Positions 40,299 to 49,608 of a stretch of DNA of 64,000 bases are shown here, piece after piece. The position numbers and the translations under genes were made by a program. How positions within the stretch are numbered: position 1 is the stretch's first letter; the number at the start of each line of letters is the position of its first letter. The notes under the pieces are model-generated. The model did no database searches. It saw only the letters and a program-made list of their open reading frames with translations, and was not told the origin of the DNA. This DNA comes from Bradyrhizobiaceae bacterium PARB1 (GTDB taxonomy: Bacteria > Pseudomonadota > Alphaproteobacteria > Rhizobiales > Xanthobacteraceae), in assembly GCA_002256345.1 (NCBI GenBank), contig NKIY01000005.1, forward strand, positions 252,485 through 316,484. The letters run 5' to 3'.

Positions 40299-43261
40299 CT
40301 CGAAGCTCCCGAGAAACTTTCTGCCACAATCGCGTCGGCATCTTCTAGCGCCGCGCTCCTCATCCAGAATCTTCGTGCCGCAGGTTTGATGAGAACAACC
40401 TCTGACCGAGAGTGAATCCGCAGCTCCCGCTCGCCGATTAATGAAGCCGCGAGGGGCACACGCAAACGATCACCGATAGCTTTGATTGTGCTACCGAGAC
40501 TTCCCTCAGGCTTTATAATGTCAACGCGAGATTTTCGAGCAGCATCCAAAAGGATGAAGCGGATAATGCGAAGGGGCGACTGCTGCGGCAGATCATAAAT
40601 TTCTGCCTTCATGCTGCGCTTATTGGAAACGCTGAACCACGGCTGGATACCAGCCAAAAAAGCGTCAGCATATGCGCGCAGATCACCGTCAACACTCGCC
40701 GGTTCTGCAGCTCTTTGACGACCTTCATCCCATTGCCATTCAGCCCGGAGAAAACCGTCTTGCACCACTAATCGATCAATCGCATCCAGATCGTAGATAT
40801 CGCAAACTAATCTATCTAGGTTAGACCAATCATCTGGGGTCACATCTTTTCGCTTTAGCTTTCGCTCTAAAGCGAGGAGCTCCTTTCCAGCCGGAGACGC
40901 AAGAGTCCTATCAAGGCGCGGAATAGGCAGAAGACCAACATCGTTGGTCAAAAGCCTTCTCTTCCACAGACCAAATTCAGATGCTGTCATCAAAAAAAAC
41001 CAAGTCGCAAACGAGGAACTAAGAATCATTGAGAGCAGACGGCCGCTCTCCTGATTTTTCACTCCCAACGCAGCGCCAAAGTACGCATCCGTATAGACAA
41101 GGTCGCGCGTAGACAAAGCTGTCATCGGCCGAGGACTTGCTTTTAGAAACTCCTTCACAAGCAGCAATGGCGCGCGATACGTTTCTCTGGATCGCGGCCA
41201 CTGAGCCTCGCCTTCTTCGAAGCTCTCAAGATTTGATGGCAGCTTAAAGTAATCAAGTGATTTGGTCGTCAGTATTTCAAGACCACGCAGATGGGACGCG
41301 GCCCGCGTCCGGCTTTCTGGCTTACCTAAGATCAGACCATCGCGCCAAACGGAGCCGATCGATTCCAACCATTTATTCAAGGACGAATACTCGGCTTTCA
41401 TTTCGTCGAGCAGAGCTATATCGCGAGATCGCCCGAATGCGACTGACTTAAGACGCTCTGGATCTTTCGCCCATTCATCAAGAGATAGTGTCGACACGTC
41501 GCTAGGGGATATCTCAAACGTTTGAGACCGCTCTCCTGCAGGAGACCAAGGAACGTTTACAACAGTTAGCTGCCCTTCACGCTGCTTTCTACAGTTAGCT
41601 AAAAGTATAACGGCTGGCATTTTTGCCGTTGGGAAAAGCCAACGAATAAGCGGCGCAAGATTTACGATTGTCGCAGGAGACAGCCGTTCAACGACGTTTC
41701 TAGCTGCCGCCGCTCCAGTCTTACTGCCGGAAAAGAAAGGCATAGCACTTAGCACAATACCATAGCGCGTCTTATCGTGCGCAAAGTCCATCGCGCGCAT
41801 CACGAAGTCGAGCCCTTCGCCGCGAGGCTGGAGGGGCACTGCTTTCGAAGCATGAGAATGTCGTTCGGCAGTTCCCCGCTTACCCTTAAAAGTCCACGGG
41901 GGATTACCCACGACCAAGTCGAATTGGCGCCTAGTGCCTTCGACTAGTAGGGCCGCCCCGGCAGGAGTTGTTTCTACGTCCCGAGCATTTCCAACGAACA
42001 AAGTCCGCCCTATCAGCTCTTGAAATTTGAGAGATTCTGGCGGCTGCGGCTCGGGATCGAGCTCAAGCGCCGCGAGATAAAGACTAAAAGCGGCAACGCG
42101 TACAGCAGCCTCGCTGATATCAACTCCGAATATCTGCTCGTACAACGTTGCTCTAATGACGGCTCGGGTCGGCTTTCCCTTACTTCGTATCAATACGAGC
42201 CGCCGAAACGACTCCACGAGAAAAATACCGGACCCGCACGTTAAGTCTAAGATAGTCTCTTTGCCACTTACGCCATCCAAAACTTCATCGAGCACAAGCG
42301 AGACAACGGGCAAACGTGTGTAATGCACACCAAGCTTCTTGGCGCTACCTTCTGAAGTGCCATCGGCGTCTTCATCAGACTTTGAATGAGCGAATTGCTC
42401 ATAAATCGAACTTATAAGCTCGACGGGAATAATATCAAACCGATACGGAAACAACGAATGTTGTCCCGTTTCAGGATCCACCGCCTCGAGAAAATCAGCC
42501 ACTCTCGCGAAATGTTTCTGGCGTAGTTGAGCCATCGGCATTGACGCAGGAAACATATCGCCATTGAAAGAATCGCGCAGCCACGAAAACAACGACTGCG
42601 CGGACGCCGAAACGCGCAATGCATCAGGCAGAGTTTCTTTACCGCAGTGTTGGACTAGCTTCTTAGTATCAACGATACCACGATCGACTAGGTACTGCGT
42701 AAAAATGGCACGCCCAATTAAACCTTGAGCGGCTCCCCGATCCACTCCCTCAGCGACCAAATCTCTTTCGAGAGCAGAAAGTTCGAGCAAGAGCTGCTGA
42801 TCGACTGTCGATTTACGATTGATAGTCTCGTTGTGCAGCCAAAATTGCCCGCTCTCCATAGCAAATCGGCCCGCCAGTTGATCGAGTTCAACGAGCTGAT
42901 TATCGATTGCTTGAAAGGTATGTAGGCGATGAAGATCGGCATCTCCCTCTGCTTGCGGACGGCCGAAACCGTTGTAAAGATCAATTCTATTTGGGCTCAC
43001 AACCCAAAGAAGCGGCGCAAAGCCCTCATTCCAAATTTCACGGCGCCATACACTTACCTCGTCTGCCGAAGGCGGTACTGATTTGTACTTGAAGTACACA
43101 GTTAGAGCAGACGGGCCCCGCCAAAGGGCATCTGGTGAAAAATATGAACCGCGGCGCCCGGCTCGCGCCTCTCGGGCCACTCGAACGCCGGGAGCGGGCC
43201 GCCCGTTGTTTAGGAAGCCCGTTGCCTCAAGAACTTTCCCGAGCGGGCCCGGTATTGCCAT
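40295..43261 (-). CDS. Large N6-adenine DNA methyltransferase (Eco57I/type IIG/PglX-like)
   Basis: LDLTCGSGIFLVESF (SAM motif I), FDLVVGNPPWTFKG (NPPW motif IV), C-terminal LLPIPRLD target-recognition-like region. Confidence 0.85.
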   Translation of the reverse strand: MAIPGPLGKVLEATGFLNNGRPAPGVRVAREARAGRRGSYFSPDALWRGPSALTVYFKYKSVPPSADEVSVWRREIWNEGFAPLLWVVSPNRIDLYNGFGRPQAEGDADLHRLHTFQAIDNQLVELDQLAGRFAMESGQFWLHNETINRKSTVDQQLLLELSALERDLVAEGVDRGAAQGLIGRAIFTQYLVDRGIVDTKKLVQHCGKETLPDALRVSASAQSLFSWLRDSFNGDMFPASMPMAQLRQKHFARVADFLEAVDPETGQHSLFPYRFDIIPVELISSIYEQFAHSKSDEDADGTSEGSAKKLGVHYTRLPVVSLVLDEVLDGVSGKETILDLTCGSGIFLVESFRRLVLIRSKGKPTRAVIRATLYEQIFGVDISEAAVRVAAFSLYLAALELDPEPQPPESLKFQELIGRTLFVGNARDVETTPAGAALLVEGTRRQFDLVVGNPPWTFKGKRGTAERHSHASKAVPLQPRGEGLDFVMRAMDFAHDKTRYGIVLSAMPFFSGSKTGAAAARNVVERLSPATIVNLAPLIRWLFPTAKMPAVILLANCRKQREGQLTVVNVPWSPAGERSQTFEISPSDVSTLSLDEWAKDPERLKSVAFGRSRDIALLDEMKAEYSSLNKWLESIGSVWRDGLILGKPESRTRAASHLRGLEILTTKSLDYFKLPSNLESFEEGEAQWPRSRETYRAPLLLVKEFLKASPRPMTALSTRDLVYTDAYFGAALGVKNQESGRLLSMILSSSFATWFFLMTASEFGLWKRRLLTNDVGLLPIPRLDRTLASPAGKELLALERKLKRKDVTPDDWSNLDRLVCDIYDLDAIDRLVVQDGFLRAEWQWDEGRQRAAEPASVDGDLRAYADAFLAGIQPWFSVSNKRSMKAEIYDLPQQSPLRIIRFILLDAARKSRVDIIKPEGSLGSTIKAIGDRLRVPLAASLIGERELRIHSRSEVVLIKPAARRFWMRSAALEDADAIVAESFSGASR

Positions 43262-43328
43262 TTTGTCTTTCGCATAAGCCTGGCCCGAGGGGGCCGATGA
43301 GCGGTCTTAGTTTCACGAAGCGAGTCCC

Positions 43329-43356
43329 AATATAGAACATATCGTGAACAAAACAA
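43329..43356 (-). promoter_or_regulatory. Candidate promoter with LexA-type box in the spacer
   Basis: Minus strand TTGTTT-N16-TATATT; spacer holds GTTC-ACGATAT-GTTC (GAACATATCGTGAAC on + strand, 43335-43349). Confidence 0.5.
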
Positions 43357-43385
43357 TTATCTCCGCGAACAACAGTGCCGCAATT

Positions 43386-43408
43386 ATGGTTAACATCTTA
43401 TTAACCAT
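43386..43408. promoter_or_regulatory. Candidate CtrA-type site TTAA-N7-TTAAC inside a perfect inverted repeat
   Basis: ATGGTTAA-CATCTTA-TTAACCAT; TTAACATCTTATTAAC at 43390-43405. Confidence 0.45.
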
Positions 43409-43469
43409 ATGATTTATAAGCATTAATTGAGACCAAGACTTCAGCGACAACGCGGCGAAATAAAAGGGC

Positions 43470-44288
43470 TCAGCTTCCAAACAACTTGTTCAACTCCCCG
43501 CCCTTCGCCCCATTCGCGAAGCTCGTGAATGTCCCCTGCCCGGCGATCTCCTGCGAGGCATGCATGAAGCCGGCCCAGGCCATGCGGGCCAGTGCGCCGC
43601 CGACGCTGATGCGGCGGACGCCGAGCGAGGCCAGATGCTGGACGGTCATGGTCGGCTGCACGGTGAGGACATTGAGCGGCTTGCCGCCCAGCGCCTTCAC
43701 CAGCGTGGTGATCTCCGCGTCCGAGGCAACGCCGGGCGCATAGAGGCAATCGGCGCCGGCCTCGGCAAAGGCGACCAGCCGCGCGGTGGTCTTCTTCAGG
43801 TCGCGCTCGCCATGCAGAAAGCCTTCGCAGCGCGCCACCAGCATGACGGCGGGATCGACGCCGTCGATGGCGGCGCGGGCGGCCTTGATGCGCTCCACCG
43901 CGAGCGTGTCGTCATAAAGCGGCTGGTCGGCGCGGCCGGTGGAATTCTCGATGGACAGGCCGGAGATGCCGCTCTTCGCCGCGCGGGCGACATGGGCGGC
44001 GACGCCTGCGGGGTCATCGGCAAAGCCGTTCTCGAAATCGGCATTCACGGGCAGATCGGTGGCGGCGGAGAGCAGCGCGAGATGCTCGATGACGTCGTCG
44101 GCCGTGACCTTGTTGTCGGGGCGGCCGGTGGACCAGGCATAGCCGGCGGAGGTCGAGGCCAGCGCCTTGAAGCCGAGATGGGCGAGATAACGCGCGGAGC
44201 CGACATCCCAGGGATTGGGGAGGACGAAACAGCCGGACGCGTGGAGCTTGCGGAAATTGGCGTGCTTCTCGGCGGGGGAAAGGGGCAT
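43470..44288 (-). CDS. Isocitrate lyase/PEP mutase family protein
   Basis: FRKLHASGCFVLPNPWDVGSARYLAHLGFKALASTSAGYAWSTGRPDN...LPVNADFENGFADDPAGV...GLSIEN. Confidence 0.92.
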   Translation of the reverse strand: MPLSPAEKHANFRKLHASGCFVLPNPWDVGSARYLAHLGFKALASTSAGYAWSTGRPDNKVTADDVIEHLALLSAATDLPVNADFENGFADDPAGVAAHVARAAKSGISGLSIENSTGRADQPLYDDTLAVERIKAARAAIDGVDPAVMLVARCEGFLHGERDLKKTTARLVAFAEAGADCLYAPGVASDAEITTLVKALGGKPLNVLTVQPTMTVQHLASLGVRRISVGGALARMAWAGFMHASQEIAGQGTFTSFANGAKGGELNKLFGS

Positions 44289-44311
44289 GAGCGGGTCTCC
44301 CGGTTTTGTTT

Positions 44312-44403
44312 TTGTAGCCTGGGTGGAGCGTAGCGTAACCCAGGGACCGGCGGTTCAACTATCTCGCCGGTCCCCGGATTGCGCTGCGCTCCATCCGGGC
44401 TAC
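44312..44403. repeat. Interspersed palindromic repeat (TAGCCTGGGTGGAGCGTAGCGTAACCCAGGG ... CCCGGATTGCGCTGCGCTCCATCCGGGCTA)
   Basis: Large imperfect inverted repeat. Confidence 0.55.
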
Positions 44404-44464
44404 GGACCGCCCGCGCGGCCCGCCACCCGATTTCCGATCAGCCCTGCCCTTGCATCATCACTGT

Positions 44465-44608
44465 GTCCCGGGCGCGATGCAGCACTCAGGCGAAGCGCAG
44501 CTTCGCCGCAAGTGCTGCTGCGCAGAACCGGGACCGTAGCGAACGCCGGTGCCCGTCACGGTCCCGGCTCTGCGAAGCGGCATAAGCATGCCGCATCGCG
44601 TCCGGGAC
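44465..44608. repeat. Interspersed repeat family 2, copy 3
   Basis: GTCCCGGGCGCGATGCAGCACT...CAGAACCGGGACC...GGTCCCGGCTCTGCG...GCGTCCGGGAC. Confidence 0.75.
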
Positions 44609-44615
44609 AAGAGAA

Positions 44616-45797
44616 TTACCCCCGTCCGGGCATTCCGCTGTCCAGCAGAACCGCCAGACGATCCAGCTCCGGCGCGATATCCCGCGTCACGTCATCGGCG
44701 CGGATCGCCAGCACGCGGTAGCCGCGCTCCTCCAGCCAGGCTTTTCGCGACGCGCGATCGGCCACGATCACCTCGGTCTCGCCGGGATTGACCAACTCCA
44801 CCGCGATGCGCTCGGGGAAACTGACGAAATCCGGGATGTGGCGGCCCACCGGGGTCTGGCGCTTGAACTGGCCGGCGAAGCGGCGGTCGGCGCGCAGATG
44901 CTCCCACAGGATCCGCTCGGCATCGGTGGGGTTGCGGCGGAGCATGCGGGCGAGGCCGCGGACGGTGCCGCTCTCATGCTCCTTCGCCTTGCCGCCGTGT
45001 TCGGCCAGCAGCGCGCGCAGGCGCGTGGCCTGTTCGCCATCGAGCACGCCGCCCTTGGCCGGGCCCTTGCGGCCCTCGGCGATGGCCATCACCACGCCGT
45101 GCAGCGTGTGCATGTCCTGCTTGGACGGCTCCATGCGGGTGAAGATGTTGCGCAGGTTCACCAGCATGGTGTCGCGTTTTTCCGGCGGGCGGAGGAATTC
45201 GACCTTGTCGAGCTCGGCGACCAGATTGTCGAAGAAGGCCGTCATCTGGTGCTGCGAGGCGCGCTCGGAGCGCTCGGGCATGGCGTATGGCAGCGCGTTG
45301 GAGGTCGCCTGCTTGAACCATTCATAGCCGCAGAGCAGCACCGCCTGGGCGAGGTTCAGCGAGGAAAAGCCGGGATTGACCGGGAAGGTCATGATCCGGT
45401 TGGCCAGCGCCACCTCCTCGTTCTGCAGGCCGTAGCGCTCGCGGCCGAACAGGATGCCGGCCGTGGCACCCGTCTTGATATGGGCGATGGTCTCGGCGGC
45501 GGCGGCCTCGGGGGCGACCACCGGCTTGGCCTGGTCATGGGCGCGGGCGGTGGTGGCGTAAAGGAGGGTGCAGTCGGCGACGGCCTCCTCGACCGTGTCG
45601 AAGATCTCGACGGCGTTCAGCACATGGTCGGCGCCGGAGGCGGCGCGCTGGGCATGGACATTGGGCCAGCCGTCGCGCGGCTTGACGAGGCGCAGGCGGG
45701 TCAGGCCGAAATTGCCCATGGCGCGCGCGGCGGTGCCGATATTCTCGCCGAGCTGCGGCTCGACCAGAATGACAACGGGGCCTGTCAGATCGCTCAT
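44616..45797 (-). CDS. TrmJ/TrmH-type RNA 2'-O-methyltransferase fused to a C-terminal DUF559 (Vsr-like) domain
   Basis: GPVVILVEPQLGENIGTAARAMGNFGLTRLRLVKPRDGWPN (SPOUT/TrmJ); C-terminal ARMLRRNPTDAERILWEHLRADRRFAGQFKRQTPVGRHIPDFVSFPERIAVELV (DUF559). Confidence 0.88.
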   Translation of the reverse strand: MSDLTGPVVILVEPQLGENIGTAARAMGNFGLTRLRLVKPRDGWPNVHAQRAASGADHVLNAVEIFDTVEEAVADCTLLYATTARAHDQAKPVVAPEAAAAETIAHIKTGATAGILFGRERYGLQNEEVALANRIMTFPVNPGFSSLNLAQAVLLCGYEWFKQATSNALPYAMPERSERASQHQMTAFFDNLVAELDKVEFLRPPEKRDTMLVNLRNIFTRMEPSKQDMHTLHGVVMAIAEGRKGPAKGGVLDGEQATRLRALLAEHGGKAKEHESGTVRGLARMLRRNPTDAERILWEHLRADRRFAGQFKRQTPVGRHIPDFVSFPERIAVELVNPGETEVIVADRASRKAWLEERGYRVLAIRADDVTRDIAPELDRLAVLLDSGMPGRG

Positions 45798-46209
45798 GGT
45801 CTTGCTGCGATCGGTGCCGGAGCCGGTCATGTCTTCACTTTCTGATTCAATCTCTGAAGAACTTGAATCAACCTGCGGAGGACTGGATTCAAGACTTTAA
45901 CCTGTGTTCGCGCGATGTCTCGCGGGGCGGCGTTTTCCCGAATGATATGAGGAACTTGGCCGGAACCGTGAATCCTTAAGCGGATGCCGCCGTGGGATCG
46001 GCGCAAATCGCCGCAGCGGGGCTTATGGGAGGATCGCCGGGAGCGCAAGACGGGCGTTTTCGGCCATGGATTCGGGCTGTTCTATCACATTGCATTCCGG
46101 CATGAATTTTGGGCCGAAACTGCATAGCGGCTGCGCTTTCACCGGATCATGCACGGTGCTATAGCCCCGGACATCCACCCTCCCGCAACGCGCTAAAGGC
46201 CCGAACCAC

Positions 46210-47424
46210 ATGGCAAAGATCAAGGTAGCCAACCCGGTCGTCGAACTCGACGGCGACGAGATGACCCGTATCATCTGGCAGTACATCAAGGACAAGCTGA
46301 TCAACCCGTTCCTTGACGTCAACCTGATGTATTACGACCTCGGGATGGAATACCGCGACAAGACCGACGATCAGGTCACCGTGGATGCGGCCAACGCGAT
46401 CAAGAAGTATGGCGTCGGCGTCAAGTGCGCCACCATCACTCCGGACGAAGCCCGCGTGAAGGAGTTCGGCCTCAAGCAGATGTGGAAGTCGCCGAACGGC
46501 ACCATCCGCAACATTCTCGGCGGTGTGATCTTCCGCGAGCCGATCATCTGCTCGAACGTGCCGCGCCTCGTGCCCGGCTGGACCAAGCCGATCATCATCG
46601 GCCGCCACGCCTTCGGCGACCAGTACCGCGCCACCGACATCAAGTTCCCGGGCAAGGGCACGCTGACGATGAAGTTCGTCGGTGAGGACGGCACCACCAT
46701 CGAGCGCGAAGTGTTCCAGGCTCCGGGCGCTGGCGTCGCGCTCAGCATGTACAATCTCGACGACTCGATCCGCGACTTCGCCCGCGCCTCGATGAATTAC
46801 GGCCTGACCCGCAAGGTCCCGGTCTACCTGTCGACCAAGAACACGATCCTCAAGGTCTATGACGGTCGCTTCAAGGACATCTTCCAGGAAATCTACGACA
46901 ACGAGTTCAAGACCAAGTTCGAAGCGGCCGGCCTCACCTATGAGCACCGCCTGATCGACGACATGGTCGCCGCGGCGATGAAGTGGTCGGGTGGCTATGT
47001 CTGGGCCTGTAAGAACTATGACGGCGACGTGCAGTCCGACACGGTTGCGCAGGGCTACGGCTCGCTCGGCCTGATGACCTCGGTGCTCCTGACGCCGGAT
47101 GGCCAGGTGGTGGAAGCCGAAGCCGCCCACGGCACGGTGACCCGTCACTACCGCGAGCACCAGAAGGGCAAGGAAACCTCGACCAACTCGATCGCGTCGA
47201 TCTTCGCCTGGACCCAGGGCCTCGCCCACCGCGCCAAGCTCGACAACAATGCCGAGCTGGCCAAGTTCGCCAAGACCCTCGAAAAGGTCTGCGTCGACAC
47301 CGTCGAAGCCGGCTTCATGACCAAGGATCTGGCCCTGCTGGTCGGCGCCGACCAGCGCTGGCTGTCGACCACGGGCTTCCTCGACAAGGTCGCCGAGAAC
47401 CTGACCAAGGAACTGGCGGCCTGA
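46210..47424 (+). CDS. icd: NADP-dependent isocitrate dehydrogenase
   Basis: [57 protein letters not shown]. Confidence 0.97.
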   Translation: MAKIKVANPVVELDGDEMTRIIWQYIKDKLINPFLDVNLMYYDLGMEYRDKTDDQVTVDAANAIKKYGVGVKCATITPDEARVKEFGLKQMWKSPNGTIRNILGGVIFREPIICSNVPRLVPGWTKPIIIGRHAFGDQYRATDIKFPGKGTLTMKFVGEDGTTIEREVFQAPGAGVALSMYNLDDSIRDFARASMNYGLTRKVPVYLSTKNTILKVYDGRFKDIFQEIYDNEFKTKFEAAGLTYEHRLIDDMVAAAMKWSGGYVWACKNYDGDVQSDTVAQGYGSLGLMTSVLLTPDGQVVEAEAAHGTVTRHYREHQKGKETSTNSIASIFAWTQGLAHRAKLDNNAELAKFAKTLEKVCVDTVEAGFMTKDLALLVGADQRWLSTTGFLDKVAENLTKELAA

Positions 47425-47453
47425 TTTTAGCCGCCAGCTGACTGCATGATCGG

Positions 47454-47491
47454 AAAGTCCGGGTCGCCCATGGCACCCGGGCTTTCTTTTT
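47454..47491 (+). terminator. Intrinsic terminator of icd
   Basis: AAAGTCCGGGT...ACCCGGGCTTTCTTTTT. Confidence 0.8.
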
Positions 47492-47515
47492 GCGACGATG
47501 CTTTCGAGGTGAGTG

Positions 47516-49579
47516 ATGACGGCACCAAATCCCGCTGACGGCCACGACGATCCCTATCTCTGGCTCGAAGAGATCGAGGGCGAAAAGGCGGTCGGCTGGG
47601 TCGAGGCGCAGAACGCCCGTACTGACGGCTTTCTGGTCGATGACGGGTACAAGCGCGATTTCGATGCGGTGCTGAAGATCCTCGATGCCGACGACCGCAT
47701 CCCCTTCGTGGGCAAATCCGGCGACTTCCTCTACAATTTCTGGAAGGACGCGAAGCATCCGCGCGGCCTGTGGCGACGGACGACACTGGAGAGCTATCGC
47801 ACCGACAAGCCGGACTGGGACGTGCTGCTCGATATCGACGCACTGAACGAAGCCGAGGGCGTGGCATGGGCCTTTGCCGGCGCGGCACGCTCGCCGGACA
47901 AGACGCGGGCGCTGGTGAGCCTGTCCTTCAACGGCACCGATGCCATCGAAGTGCGAGAATTCGACATCGCGGCGAAGAGCTTTGTCACGGATGGCTTCGT
48001 GATCCCGAAGGCGAAGACGCAGGTGGCGTGGGTCGACAACGACACGCTGCTGGTCGGCAGTGCGCAGACGCCCGATGACAGCACCGAGGCCGGCTATACC
48101 CGCAAGGTGCGGCGCTGGACGCGCGGCACCCCGCTGGCAGCCGCTGAAACCGTGTTCGAGGTCGAGCGGCAGGACGTCGCAGCCTGGTTCGGCGTCAATC
48201 GCCGGCCGGGCCATGAAGGCCTGATGTTCTGGCGCGCGCTGGATTTCACCCGCTCGCAGATTTTTGTCGAGCGCAAGCACGGCCCCCATGCGGGCAAGCG
48301 GTTGCGACTGGAATTGCCCGAGGAAGTCAGCGTTGGCGCCGAGGCCGAAGATCTGCTGATCAGCCCGAAGCAGGACTGGACGGTCGGCAAGCAGACGATC
48401 CCGGCCGGCGCGCTCGCCGTTATCGATCTCGATCGCTTCCTGTCCGGCGCCCGCGATTTCGACATCGTATTCGCGCCGGCGCCGACGCGCGCGCTGCAGT
48501 CATGGGCGGAAACGCGGCATGGCATCGTGCTCGAACTGCTCGACAATGTCCGCGGCCGCCTCGTGCTGATGCAGCGGAGCGAAGCCGGCTGGCAGGAGAC
48601 GCCCCTGCCCGGCCTGCCCGACAATGCCTCGATCTCGGCACAGAATTTTGGCGGCGAGGACGACCCCGATCTCGGCACCGAACTGCTGCTCACCGTCACC
48701 GGATTCGACCGGCCGACGACGACGGCGCTGTGGGACGGCCACGGCGCGCCGGAGCCGCTGAAGAGCGCGCCTGTCAATTTCGATCCCGCGGGAATCGAGG
48801 TGCAGCAGCGCCATGCGGTCGCGGAAGACGGCACCAGGATCCCGTATTTCCTGATCGGCAAGCACCTGTCGTCATCCACCGCGCCGCGGCCGACGATCCT
48901 TTATGGCTATGGCGGTTTCGAAGTATCGCTGACGCCATCCTATATGGCGATCGCCGGCAAGCTGTGGCTCGAACACGGCCATGTCTATGCCATTGCCAAT
49001 ATCCGCGGCGGCGGCGAATTCGGCCCGGGCTGGCACCTGGCGTCGCGCAAAAACACCAAGCATGTGGCCCATGATGATTTCGCAGCGGTCGCGCGCGATC
49101 TCGCGGCGTCGGGCGTAACGACGGCGGCGAAGCTCGCATGCCACGGCGGCAGCAATGGCGGGCTGCTCGTCGGCAACATGCTGACGCGCTATCCAAACCT
49201 GTTCGGCGCGATCTGGTGCAGCGTGCCGCTGCTCGACATGGCGCGCTACACAAAGCTGCTCGCGGGCCAGAGCTGGATCGCCGAATATGGCGATCCAGAG
49301 ATTCCGGATGAGTGGGCCTATCTGCAGAAATTCTCGCCCTATCATCTGGCGAAGGGCGGCCAGAACTATCCGCCGATCCTGATCACCACCAATCGCACCG
49401 ACGACCGCGTGCATCCCGGCCATGCCCGCAAGATGGTCGCGCGATTGCAGGAACTGGGCTGCCCGGCCTGGTTCAACGAGACCGTGGCCGGCGGCCATTC
49501 CGGCGCGGTGGATAACAGCAAGCAGGCACAGAGCCAGGCGCTGGGTTATGCCTTCCTGCGGCGAACGATCGCGAGCTAA
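47516..49579 (+). CDS. Prolyl oligopeptidase family serine peptidase (S9A)
   Basis: DPYLWLEEIEGEKAVGWVEAQN; ANIRGGGEFGPGWHLASRKNTKHVAHDDF; CHGGSNGGLLVGNMLTRYPNLF (GGSNGG). Confidence 0.95.
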   Translation: MTAPNPADGHDDPYLWLEEIEGEKAVGWVEAQNARTDGFLVDDGYKRDFDAVLKILDADDRIPFVGKSGDFLYNFWKDAKHPRGLWRRTTLESYRTDKPDWDVLLDIDALNEAEGVAWAFAGAARSPDKTRALVSLSFNGTDAIEVREFDIAAKSFVTDGFVIPKAKTQVAWVDNDTLLVGSAQTPDDSTEAGYTRKVRRWTRGTPLAAAETVFEVERQDVAAWFGVNRRPGHEGLMFWRALDFTRSQIFVERKHGPHAGKRLRLELPEEVSVGAEAEDLLISPKQDWTVGKQTIPAGALAVIDLDRFLSGARDFDIVFAPAPTRALQSWAETRHGIVLELLDNVRGRLVLMQRSEAGWQETPLPGLPDNASISAQNFGGEDDPDLGTELLLTVTGFDRPTTTALWDGHGAPEPLKSAPVNFDPAGIEVQQRHAVAEDGTRIPYFLIGKHLSSSTAPRPTILYGYGGFEVSLTPSYMAIAGKLWLEHGHVYAIANIRGGGEFGPGWHLASRKNTKHVAHDDFAAVARDLAASGVTTAAKLACHGGSNGGLLVGNMLTRYPNLFGAIWCSVPLLDMARYTKLLAGQSWIAEYGDPEIPDEWAYLQKFSPYHLAKGGQNYPPILITTNRTDDRVHPGHARKMVARLQELGCPAWFNETVAGGHSGAVDNSKQAQSQALGYAFLRRTIAS

Positions 49580-49608
49580 GCTCGGCGCATCGAAGAAGGA
49601 GCATCATA

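Noticed and set aside
39562-43469. Direct repeats (att sites) or a tRNA flanking the methyltransferase island
   Set aside because: Looked for matching sequence at both ends and for a tRNA; none convincing, so no integrative element is claimed
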